This document shows positions 33,678-39,704 of a stretch of 64,000 bases of DNA, piece after piece. Origin of the DNA: Bog-756 sp049517675 (GTDB lineage: Bacteria; Actinomycetota; Acidimicrobiia; Acidimicrobiales; RAAP-2). The notes beneath the pieces were generated by a model. The model saw nothing but the letters and a program-made list of their open reading frames with translations, was not told where the DNA came from and made no database searches. How positions within the stretch are numbered: position 1 is the first letter of the stretch; every line of letters begins with the position of its first letter. The position numbers and the translations under genes are program-made. Location of the stretch: contig JBEKRV010000013.1 in the NCBI GenBank assembly GCA_049517675.1, positions 10,837 to 74,836 of the forward strand. The letters run 5' to 3'.

Positions 33678-34399
33678 GTCCGTGACCTTCCTTCGTCTCG
33701 TAGATCGCCGATCCCGAGGCTGCCGTCGGGTACTGCCGCCGGGACGGCGAGGGGGTTGGGGGTCGGCGGTGCGATGCGGGTGAGGGTGTTGGCGTCCCGG
33801 TGGGAGAAGAGCTCGCTGCGGCCGGGGATCTCGAGCCGTCCCTCCTCCTCGTAGGACCAGGTGCCGTCGTCGTGGAGGGTGACCCGGATCCGGTAGTCGA
33901 CGGTCCGGAAGTTGGCGTCGAGGAACGGGTTCGACAGGATCCCGTAGACCTCGGTGCCGAGCGTGGCCCGCAGTTCGAACTCGGTGGCATCGGCGGTGGC
34001 CGGACCGTTGGCCAGGAGGACCTGGCCCCGGGGGATCCCGAGGGTGAAGGTGATCTCCTCGGCGGCGGGCTCCCACAACCAGTAGCCGACCTGGTCATGG
34101 AAGGTCTCGACCTCTCCGGGCTTGACGATGTGGGTGTGGTACCGCAGGCCGTAGAACAGTTGCGGGCCGTTGGTCTGGCGGTCGATGGGTTGGAGCTCGT
34201 AATGCTCGACGAAGGAGTCGGTCCCGGTCCCGTCGGCGACCGGGTGGCGGTCGGACCCCCGCACGCCCTCCCAGACGCCGGCCATCGGGCCGAGCGGGCC
34301 GAGGTTGGCCAGGGTGTCCGGGTCGCCGTCGGGCTCGGTGAAGATGTCGACGACGGTCTGCCCACCTTCGCGCTCACCCGGACGACCCTCGACGTTCAC
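33674..34399 (-). CDS. Nitrobindin-like heme-binding beta-barrel protein with encapsulin cargo-loading tail
   Basis: 241 residues from GTG 34399, supported by TACCGT 7 nt upstream. Residues about 30-209 form the heme-binding beta-barrel (THAP4/DUF1794, nitrobindin superfamily): LGPLGPMAGVWEGV carries the GxWxG start, then NGPQLFYGLRYHTHIV, FHDQVGYWLWEPA and SELFSHRDANTLTRI. His200 in that last segment aligns with the proximal heme ligand of Mycobacterium nitrobindin. Residues 210-224 are a Pro/Ala linker, and residues 225-241 read DGSLGIGDLRDEGRSRT, very close to the SLGIGSLK/R tails that load DyP and other cargo into family 1 encapsulins. Nitrobindins bind NO and isomerise peroxynitrite; here the enzyme would be encapsulated. 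Domain assignment strong; cargo role inferred. Confidence 0.88.
   Translation of the reverse strand: MNVEGRPGEREGGQTVVDIFTEPDGDPDTLANLGPLGPMAGVWEGVRGSDRHPVADGTGTDSFVEHYELQPIDRQTNGPQLFYGLRYHTHIVKPGEVETFHDQVGYWLWEPAAEEITFTLGIPRGQVLLANGPATADATEFELRATLGTEVYGILSNPFLDANFRTVDYRIRVTLHDDGTWSYEEEGRLEIPGRSELFSHRDANTLTRIAPPTPNPLAVPAAVPDGSLGIGDLRDEGRSRT
33677..33727 (-). other. Encapsulin targeting (cargo-loading) peptide coding segment
   Basis: Codons 225-241 of the nitrobindin-like protein. Key residues are S227, L228, I230, G231 and L233 in the pattern SLGIGxLR. Codons 236-238 (GAA GGA AGG, Glu-Gly-Arg) also form the Shine-Dalgarno of the encapsulin gene (33686-33693). Confidence 0.8.
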
Positions 34400-34406
34400 G
34401 GAGTCG

Positions 34407-34412
34407 ACGGTA
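34407..34412 (-). promoter_or_regulatory. Leaderless-type -10 box (TACCGT) of the encapsulin operon
   Basis: TACCGT on the minus strand ends 7 nt before GTG 34399. It would drive the cargo-shell pair as one transcript. Confidence 0.55.
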
Positions 34413-34457
34413 CAGGCGATGGGAGGAGCTCGGCCACCCGGTCGGGTCCGCGGCGGT

Positions 34458-35309
34458 TCAGTCCGCGGTGCGACGGCGGTAGAGGTACGTGGCCAACGGG
34501 GCGAACACGACGAGGAGGACGACGGACCACGCCAGCGAGGCGACCACCGGGTGCTGCATCGGCCAGGCCGGGATCGAGGCCGACGGGTTCGGGTTGTGCC
34601 ACAGCTGGCGGGCGGCCGCGGTCACCGCGCTCACCGGGTTCCAGTCGGCGATGGTCCGAAGCACGACCGGCATTCGCTGGGTCGGGACCAGGGCGTTGGA
34701 GACGATGGCGAGCGGGAAGAGGATGACGAGACCCACCCCTTGTGCGGACTCGGGGCCCTTGCTCACCATGCCCAGGCACGCGCAGCCCCACGACAGCGCG
34801 TAGCTGAACAGCAGGAAGACCCCGAATCCGGCGACGGTCGAGAGCACGCTGCCGCCGGGCCGCCAGCCGACCACCAGCCCGGTGATGGCGACGATGGCCG
34901 CGCAGATCACCGCGGTCGACAGGTCGGCGAGGGACCGTCCCACCAGGATGGCCGGACGCCACATCGGCAACGTGCGGAAGCGGTCGATCACCCCGCTGTT
35001 GAGGTCGGTGCTCAAGCCGACCGCCGTGCCCATGGACGACGTGGTGAGATTGAGGGCGAGGAGCCCGGCGATGGCGAAATCCGCGTAGGTGCCACCGCCG
35101 GGGAGGACGACTCCGGCACCGAAGACGTAGACGAACAACAGGGTGAAGAGGACCGGCTGGATGGTCACGTCGGAGAGCTGCAGTGGCTCACGGGCGATGT
35201 GGACGAGATTCCGCCCGGTGAGCACGACGACGTCGCACACCTTCCGGACCGGTCCGGTCGGGCGGGGCCGGCGGGCCGCGGGGGCGACGGGGGCGACGGC
35301 GACGGTCAT
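34458..35309 (-). CDS. ABC-2 type transporter permease (DrrB-like)
   Basis: 283 residues from ATG 35309, which overlaps the ATPase gene's stop (ATGA). Six membrane segments are visible, with the ABC-2 permease pattern: an amphipathic N-terminal region (NLVHIAREPLQLSDVTIQPVLF), then DRFRTLPMWRPAILVGR, GCACLGMVSKGPESAQGVG and PVSAVTAAARQLWHNP. Length matches DrrB. It pairs with the ATPase to export lipophilic compounds such as drugs or lipids. The gene is followed at 58 bp by the encapsulin operon promoter on the same strand, but no functional link is evident. Confidence 0.88.
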   Translation of the reverse strand: MTVAVAPVAPAARRPRPTGPVRKVCDVVVLTGRNLVHIAREPLQLSDVTIQPVLFTLLFVYVFGAGVVLPGGGTYADFAIAGLLALNLTTSSMGTAVGLSTDLNSGVIDRFRTLPMWRPAILVGRSLADLSTAVICAAIVAITGLVVGWRPGGSVLSTVAGFGVFLLFSYALSWGCACLGMVSKGPESAQGVGLVILFPLAIVSNALVPTQRMPVVLRTIADWNPVSAVTAAARQLWHNPNPSASIPAWPMQHPVVASLAWSVVLLVVFAPLATYLYRRRTAD

Positions 35310-36337
35310 CGGACCTGCCCCGCCGTTCCACTGGCCACCGTCGGGCGGTGCTCGCCGTCGGTGTCGAACGTGTCGTCGGTGTCGTCCCCGGAGTCCGAGG
35401 ACGGGTGCCCGGTGAGTGCGAAGAAGACGTCGTCGAGCGAGGGCTGGTGGACCTCGACGTCGTCGACCGCGATGTCCGCGGCATCGAGCGCGCGCACCAC
35501 CGTCGTCGCCAGACCCGTCTCGCTCCGTACGGGCGCCCGCAGTCGCCGTCCGTCGTGGCTCACGTGGACGGGACCGGAGACGAAGGGCTCGAGGGCCGCC
35601 GGAGCCAGGGGGGAGGGGGTGCTGAGGGTGACCTCGAGCCGCGCCCCGCCGGTCTCCGACTTGAGGTCGCCCGAGGTCCCGTCGGCGATGACCCGACCGT
35701 GGTCGATCACGACGATGCGGTCGGCGAGCTCGTCGGCCTCGTCGAGGTACTGCGTGGTCAGGAGCAGGGTGACCCCGTCGTCCACCAGCCCGCGGATGAC
35801 GTCCCACATCCGGACCCTGCTGGTGGGATCGAGTCCGGTGGTGGGCTCGTCGAGGAAGAGCACCGGAGGGCGGGTGACGAGGCCGGCAGCCAGGTCGAGG
35901 CGGCGGCGCATCCCTCCCGAGTAACCCTTCAGGACCCGGTCGGCCGCGTCGGCCAGGTCGAACTGGTCGAGCAGTTCGGCGGCCCGGGCCTGTGCGTCGG
36001 GACGTCGGAGCCCGCTGAGCCGTCCGATCATCACCAGGTTCTGGCGGCCGGTGAGCAGCCCGTCGACGGTGGCGTCCTGTGCGGTGACGCCGATGCTGCG
36101 CTGTACCGCGGCGGGGTCGCGCAGGACGTCGTGGCCGGCCACCCACGCGGAGCCGGAGTCCGGAGCGGTCAGGGTGGTCAGGATGCGCACCGCCGTGGTC
36201 TTGCCGGCACCGTTCGGGCCGAGGACGGCCAGGATCGCCCCGGCCGGTACGGCGAGATCCACGCCGGCCAGGGCGACGGTGGAGCCGTAACGCTTGGTCA
36301 GACCCTCCGCACAGATGGTCGGTCGCTCGTTGGTCAT
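35306..36337 (-). CDS. ABC transporter ATP-binding protein (DrrA-like)
   Basis: 343 residues. Walker A is GPNGAGKTTAVR, the signature motif is YSGGMRRRLDLAAGL, and Walker B is PVLFLDEPTTGLD, with His of the switch in LLLTTQYLDEAD. The C-terminal DrrA extension (about residues 230-320) is present. It powers the permease encoded next to it. An AAGGAACC Shine-Dalgarno precedes the ATG. The pair is divergent from a TetR-family gene and shares an operator region with it, so it is probably induced when the TetR protein binds an exported ligand. Confidence 0.92.
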   Translation of the reverse strand: MTNERPTICAEGLTKRYGSTVALAGVDLAVPAGAILAVLGPNGAGKTTAVRILTTLTAPDSGSAWVAGHDVLRDPAAVQRSIGVTAQDATVDGLLTGRQNLVMIGRLSGLRRPDAQARAAELLDQFDLADAADRVLKGYSGGMRRRLDLAAGLVTRPPVLFLDEPTTGLDPTSRVRMWDVIRGLVDDGVTLLLTTQYLDEADELADRIVVIDHGRVIADGTSGDLKSETGGARLEVTLSTPSPLAPAALEPFVSGPVHVSHDGRRLRAPVRSETGLATTVVRALDAADIAVDDVEVHQPSLDDVFFALTGHPSSDSGDDTDDTFDTDGEHRPTVASGTAGQVR

Positions 36338-36352
36338 GGTTCCTTACCGGTC

Positions 36353-36399
36353 GGTCAGCAGGTTACGTCTACGAACCGCATCGTAGAGACCTGCTGACC
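36353..36399. promoter_or_regulatory. Nested inverted-repeat operator between the exporter and tetR genes
   Basis: Outer arms GGTCAGCAGGT (36353-36363) and ACCTGCTGACC (36389-36399) are perfect over 11 bp. Inside them TCTACGA/TCGTAGA (36368-36374, 36381-36387) is a perfect 7-bp pair around ACCGCA. An extra CTGCTGAC copy overlaps the tetR start (36414-36421). This is the expected TetR binding site. Confidence 0.75.
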
Positions 36400-36408
36400 G
36401 GTCGTCAA
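36380..36408 (-). promoter_or_regulatory. Promoter of the ABC exporter genes
   Basis: On the minus strand TTGACG (36408-36403) and TACGAT (36385-36380) are separated by 17 bp, a near-ideal sigma-70 promoter. The spacer and -10 box contain the operator arms, so the repressor would block it directly. Confidence 0.65.
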
Positions 36409-36409
36409 G

Positions 36410-36415
36410 TAGACT
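36410..36415 (+). promoter_or_regulatory. Leaderless-type -10 box (TAGACT) of the tetR gene
   Basis: TAGACT ends 6 nt before ATG 36422. It lies between operator half-sites, so autoregulation is likely. Confidence 0.6.
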
Positions 36416-36421
36416 GCTGAC

Positions 36422-37048
36422 ATGGATCCAGTCATCGATCGTGCAGTGACCATCGGAGTGGAGCCGGTGGACCCCGACCCGGCCGCGGCGCCTTCCACCA
36501 CCCGCGACCGGATCCTCGACATCTCCCTGGAGCTGTTCTCCACCCAGGGGTACGACAAGACCTCGCTGCGCCAGATCGCGGAGCGGCTCGGGTACTCGAA
36601 GGCGGCGATCTACTACCACTTCGCCAGCAAGGAGGACATCCTCATGGCCCTCCACCTGCGGCTGCACGAGTTCGGCCGCGACGCCCTGCGGGCCGTGGAG
36701 GACGACGACTCCTCACCCGCGCTGTGGGCGGAGCTCCTGGACCAGCTGATCGACCAGATGCTCACGCATCGGGCCCTGTTCATCCTGCACGAGCGGAACC
36801 AGGCTGCGATCGAGGAGCTCCACCGGGAGCGGTCCGACGCCGATCACGAGGACCTCCAGATCCGGTTCCGCAGGGCACTGTCGAACGATGCGGTACCGGT
36901 GGAGACCCGGGTACGCATGTCGTGCGCGTTCGGTGCGGCCATGAGCGGCCTCGTCCTGGCCGGCGACGTCTTCGCGGACGTCCCGTCCGAGGAGCTCGGC
37001 CGCATGCTGAGGGACGCTGTCCATGCGCTCCTCGGGGAGCCCCGGTAG
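36422..37048 (+). CDS. TetR-family transcriptional regulator
   Basis: 208 residues. The N-terminal helix-turn-helix begins TRDRILDISLELFSTQGYDK and contains the recognition region LRQIAERLGYSKAAIYYHFASK. The C-terminal ligand domain is unassigned. It is divergent from a DrrAB-type exporter, with 84 bp between the start codons that hold a nested inverted repeat, so the likely role is repression of the exporter and of itself. The ligand cannot be predicted. About 29 residues precede the HTH, a little longer than usual. Confidence 0.93.
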   Translation: MDPVIDRAVTIGVEPVDPDPAAAPSTTRDRILDISLELFSTQGYDKTSLRQIAERLGYSKAAIYYHFASKEDILMALHLRLHEFGRDALRAVEDDDSSPALWAELLDQLIDQMLTHRALFILHERNQAAIEELHRERSDADHEDLQIRFRRALSNDAVPVETRVRMSCAFGAAMSGLVLAGDVFADVPSEELGRMLRDAVHALLGEPR

Positions 37049-37055
37049 CCGCTGG

Positions 37056-37259
37056 TCAGCCGACGGACCCGGGGAGCGTGCGACCGAGCACCTCGGTCAG
37101 CCGGGACTCGAGCTGGAGCTCGAAGGCGAGGAGGCTGTCGAGCTCGGCGAGCGGGGCCCCGACGGGCACGCCGCGCAAGGAGCGCAGCTGGTCCTCCGTG
37201 TCGTGTCGCCGGGCGTGGCTCCGCGCGATGGCGATGAGTGTCTCTGTTCGGTGGTTCAT
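37056..37259 (-). CDS. Small hypothetical protein
   Basis: 67 residues from ATG 37259, with ACAGGAA about 9 nt upstream. The sequence is helix-prone (RHDTEDQLRSLRG, LAELDSLLAFELQLESRLTEVLG) with charged residues in a heptad-like spacing that could form a coiled coil. I do not recognise a family. It converges with the tetR gene, whose stop is 7 bp away. Coding status is moderate: the amino acid composition looks natural but the gene is short. Confidence 0.42.
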   Translation of the reverse strand: MNHRTETLIAIARSHARRHDTEDQLRSLRGVPVGAPLAELDSLLAFELQLESRLTEVLGRTLPGSVG

Positions 37260-37642
37260 CCGGGTCGTTCCTGTCGTGGTCGTGTGGGTCCGTCGGACCG
37301 TGTCGGCAGCGGACTGCGACGACGACCGGGAGACCCCCTCTCGCAGTACGTGCGGGCAGGCCACCGGGGTGCCGGGGGCCGCTTCCGCCGATCCAGCCAT
37401 CTCGTCGGTGGCGGGCGACGTGCGGCCGGGCGCCGCAGTCCACAGGGACTCGCGACGCACGGATCCGCACGGATCGTGCGTTCTGCGTTGCCACCAGGCT
37501 ACATGCTCGAAGCCGACGGACGGACAGGAGCGGATCGGGGAGGATCGGGGCGGGCCTGGTGCCGACCGTGTGATCGGTGCTGCGCTCACTGCGGTGTGCT
37601 CGGTGAAGTGTGCTCGGCGAAGTGTGCTCAGTGACCGTGTGC
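37260..37642. other. 383-bp region without a convincing gene
   Basis: It contains a near-perfect inverted repeat at 37455-37481 (arms ACGCACGGATCC and GGATCGTGCGT) and a 14-bp tandem repeat at 37594-37650. Open frames here look like composition artefacts. Confidence 0.5.
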
Positions 37643-37650
37643 TCAGTGCA
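37594..37650. repeat. Four tandem 14-15 bp repeats
   Basis: GTGTGCTCGGTGAA, GTGTGCTCGGCGAA, GTGTGCTCAGTGACC and GTGTGCTCAGTGCA run head to tail. The last copy covers the 3' end of the VOC gene on the minus strand, including its stop. Confidence 0.75.
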
Positions 37651-38059
37651 GTCGGACGCTCCCGTCGGGGAGGATCGTCCACCCCGGGTTGTGGGCGACC
37701 TCCCACGGATGGCCGTCGGGGTCGACGAAGACACCGGAATAGCCTCCCCAGAAGGTGGGCGCACCCGGCCTCCCGATCGGGGCCCCGGCGGCGGCCGCGG
37801 CGTCGAGGACCCGGTCCACCTCGTCCGGGGATCCCACGTTGTGGGCGAATGTCACGCCACCCCACCCGCCCGGATCGGCGACCACGCTGTCCCGGGCGAG
37901 TTCGGACCTGTCCCAGAGCGCGACGACCATGCCACCCGCCTGGAAGAACACGACTTCACCGTCGGGCGACTCGCCCGACCAACCGAGGGCTTCGTAGAAG
38001 GCCCGGGACCGAGCGATGTCAGTCACGCCGAGCGTCACGAGGGAGACCCGCTGCTCCAT
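37643..38059 (-). CDS. VOC (glyoxalase fold) protein
   Basis: 138 residues from ATG 38059, with GGGAGG 8 nt upstream; longer versions lack a Shine-Dalgarno. It starts MEQRVSLVTLGVTDIARSRAFYEALGW, a classical VOC opening, and has WGGYSGVFVDPDGHPWEVAHN near the end. Such single-domain proteins are often annotated as glyoxalase or bleomycin resistance proteins; the substrate is unknown. The last residues (PDGSVRLH) are encoded within the tandem repeat at 37643-37650. Cytoplasmic, no partner gene. Confidence 0.85.
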   Translation of the reverse strand: MEQRVSLVTLGVTDIARSRAFYEALGWSGESPDGEVVFFQAGGMVVALWDRSELARDSVVADPGGWGGVTFAHNVGSPDEVDRVLDAAAAAGAPIGRPGAPTFWGGYSGVFVDPDGHPWEVAHNPGWTILPDGSVRLH

Positions 38060-38161
38060 GCCGTCAGCCTCCCACGCAGCCGACCCGTGCGTCTGCACCG
38101 ACCGGTGGCGGCCCGTGGGGATCCGCGCCCACCGGCGTCCCTGGGCCGGGGCGCCCACGGG

Positions 38162-38167
38162 TACCGT
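38162..38167 (+). promoter_or_regulatory. Leaderless-type -10 box (TACCGT)
   Basis: TACCGT ends 6 nt before ATG 38174 of a 27-codon open frame. Confidence 0.5.
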
Positions 38168-38173
38168 GTGCGC

Positions 38174-38257
38174 ATGGGTGCGCGGAGGTCACGGGTGGAC
38201 GGGCGGACCGCCGGCGCGTCGGCGACCGGCGGCCGCTCAGGAGGCGGTCATGCCTGA
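38174..38257 (+). CDS. 27-residue leader ORF coupled to a small membrane protein gene
   Basis: The frame MGARRSRVDGRTAGAS... is Arg/Gly-rich and ends in TGA at 38255-38257, overlapping the next start codon (38250) by 8 nt. A TACCGT box 6 nt upstream marks ATG 38174 as a leaderless start. It may be a translated leader whose ribosomes reinitiate at the downstream gene. No homology is expected at this size; the coding call rests on the start signals and the overlap. Confidence 0.4.
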   Translation: MGARRSRVDGRTAGASATGGRSGGGHA

Positions 38258-38501
38258 AGGGGGAGAACCCCAGTCGCCCCTGTGGTTCGAGCGGACGACC
38301 CGGGGCGTGGGATTCCACCCGGTGACCTGGCAGGGGAGGTCGACCATCTTCTTGTACTTCCTCCTGGTGGCCACGGCGATCTTCATCTACTCCCAGCTGA
38401 TCCTCACCGTGTTCGTGATCGGGTTCTACACCATCGTGTTCACACTGGTCGTCGCCGTGAAGTCCGACCTGATGAAGGGATGGCCCCCCGGCCGTGGCTG
38501 A
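38250..38501 (+). CDS. Small membrane protein
   Basis: 83 residues, ATG with CAGGAGG 5 nt upstream. After a soluble N-terminal part (MPEGGEPQSPLWFERTTRG) come two adjacent hydrophobic segments (IFLYFLLVATAIFIYSQLI, then FVIGFYTIVFTLVVAV) and a basic tail. It looks like a two-pass inner membrane protein. I do not recognise the family. Its convergent neighbour is a cell wall hydrolase 13 bp away. Confidence 0.75.
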   Translation: MPEGGEPQSPLWFERTTRGVGFHPVTWQGRSTIFLYFLLVATAIFIYSQLILTVFVIGFYTIVFTLVVAVKSDLMKGWPPGRG

Positions 38502-38514
38502 CCGTCCGGCCGGA

Positions 38515-39429
38515 TCACGCCGGACGCGTCGCACCGACGAATCCACCCCACTCCGCCGGCTCGACGCGCACGACGGCGCCGGTGTGCGGGGCGTCGACCA
38601 TGAGTCCGGATCCCACGTAGATGCCCACGTGGTCCACCCCGGTCGGGCCGGTGCCGAAGAAGACCAGGTCCCCGGGTAGGACGGTCGCCCCGTCCGGCAC
38701 AGCCGGACCGGCGTCGTACTGGTCCTGGGCCACCCGGGGGAGGCGGACGCCGGCAGCCCCGTAGGCGGCCTGTGCCAGGCCGGAACAGTCGAAGCCGTCG
38801 GGTCCCGTCCCACCCCACACGTAGGGCGTTCCCAGCTGCTCGGCGGCGAAGGAGAGGGCGGTGACGACCGTCCCGTCGACGGTCGGGTCCGCGGCGAAGG
38901 CGATGGACAGCACGAGCACGGTGTCCACGTAGGGGGTCGAGTGGTTGTAGTCGAGGACGGCCGACCGCAGCGTGGCAGCCCTGCCGCCACCGTCGGCACA
39001 GAGCATCGCCGCCGCCGTGTAGACCGCATCGACCGGGTCGTACGGGTCGGGCGGCGAGGCACCCCCCGGCCCGACGGTGGCGTAGGCGGCGAACGTCGCC
39101 GGCTCGAACTGCATCGGGCCTTCGGCCCCGGCCGCGTTGGCACCGGAGTCGACCCCGGGCGCCGTCGACCGACCGCTGTCGGACTCGACGGCGCCGATGG
39201 CAGCGAGGACCGACCACGGGAGCCCGGGACAGGTCGCGGCCGCCGAGGAGTCCAACGCCGTCCATCCGGTCGTAAGCGCGGGGGAGGCCTGCGCCGGCGT
39301 CGGGGATCCGCCGGACGAGGTCGCGGCCGAGGGAGTGCCGGGACCGCCGCCGATGGCCGCCACGAGGCTGGCCAGACCGACGACCGGCACGATGACGGTG
39401 AGGGCGACGACGCCCAGGAACTTTCCCAC
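38515..39429 (-). CDS. Bifunctional peptidoglycan hydrolase: lytic transglycosylase plus NlpC/P60
   Basis: 304 residues from GTG 39429 with GCGAGG 7 nt upstream. An N-terminal membrane anchor (VGKFLGVVALTVIVPVVGLA) leads to a transglycosylase-like domain: the catalytic Glu is in AIGAVESDSG, followed by GAEGPMQFEPATF and YDPVDAVYTAAAMLC. The C-terminal about 110 residues are NlpC/P60 with Cys in FDCSGLAQ and His in VDHVGIYVG, and GTPYVWGG before it. It should cut both glycan strands and stem peptides during growth or division, like RipA/RpfB-type proteins. A GTG start is chosen; ATG codons upstream lack signals. Confidence 0.88.
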   Translation of the reverse strand: MGKFLGVVALTVIVPVVGLASLVAAIGGGPGTPSAATSSGGSPTPAQASPALTTGWTALDSSAAATCPGLPWSVLAAIGAVESDSGRSTAPGVDSGANAAGAEGPMQFEPATFAAYATVGPGGASPPDPYDPVDAVYTAAAMLCADGGGRAATLRSAVLDYNHSTPYVDTVLVLSIAFAADPTVDGTVVTALSFAAEQLGTPYVWGGTGPDGFDCSGLAQAAYGAAGVRLPRVAQDQYDAGPAVPDGATVLPGDLVFFGTGPTGVDHVGIYVGSGLMVDAPHTGAVVRVEPAEWGGFVGATRPA

Positions 39430-39659
39430 GGAGGTACCTCGCCGACGACGGAGGGGTGAGGTGAGCGCTTCGCTCAGAGTCCGGGTGCGGAACGGCAGGC
39501 GAGCCGAGGGTGGACGGGCCCCGGGGGGGCGACACCAGTCCACCATCGACGGGCACCGACGGCAAGGCCGGATCGGCCGGGCCCGCGTCGGTCCCCACCC
39601 CTGCGCCGGGCGGGTCCCCGGGCGGTCACCGCCCACGTCCCCGGTGGACCCCCACTCGG

Positions 39660-39665
39660 TACACT
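39660..39665 (+). promoter_or_regulatory. -10 box (TACACT) of the acyl-CoA ligase gene
   Basis: TACACT lies 40 nt before ATG 39705, and a GGGGAGGAACC Shine-Dalgarno lies between, so this mRNA has a leader, unlike many genes in the window. Confidence 0.45.
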
Positions 39666-39704
39666 CGTTCGTCCGCCCGTCGGGGCGACAGGGGAGGAAC
39701 CACG

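Noticed and set aside
32871..34399. DyP peroxidase or ferritin-like cargo
   Set aside because: Neither motif set is present; the adjacent gene is a beta-barrel protein with a GxWxG start and a C-terminal heme-His region.
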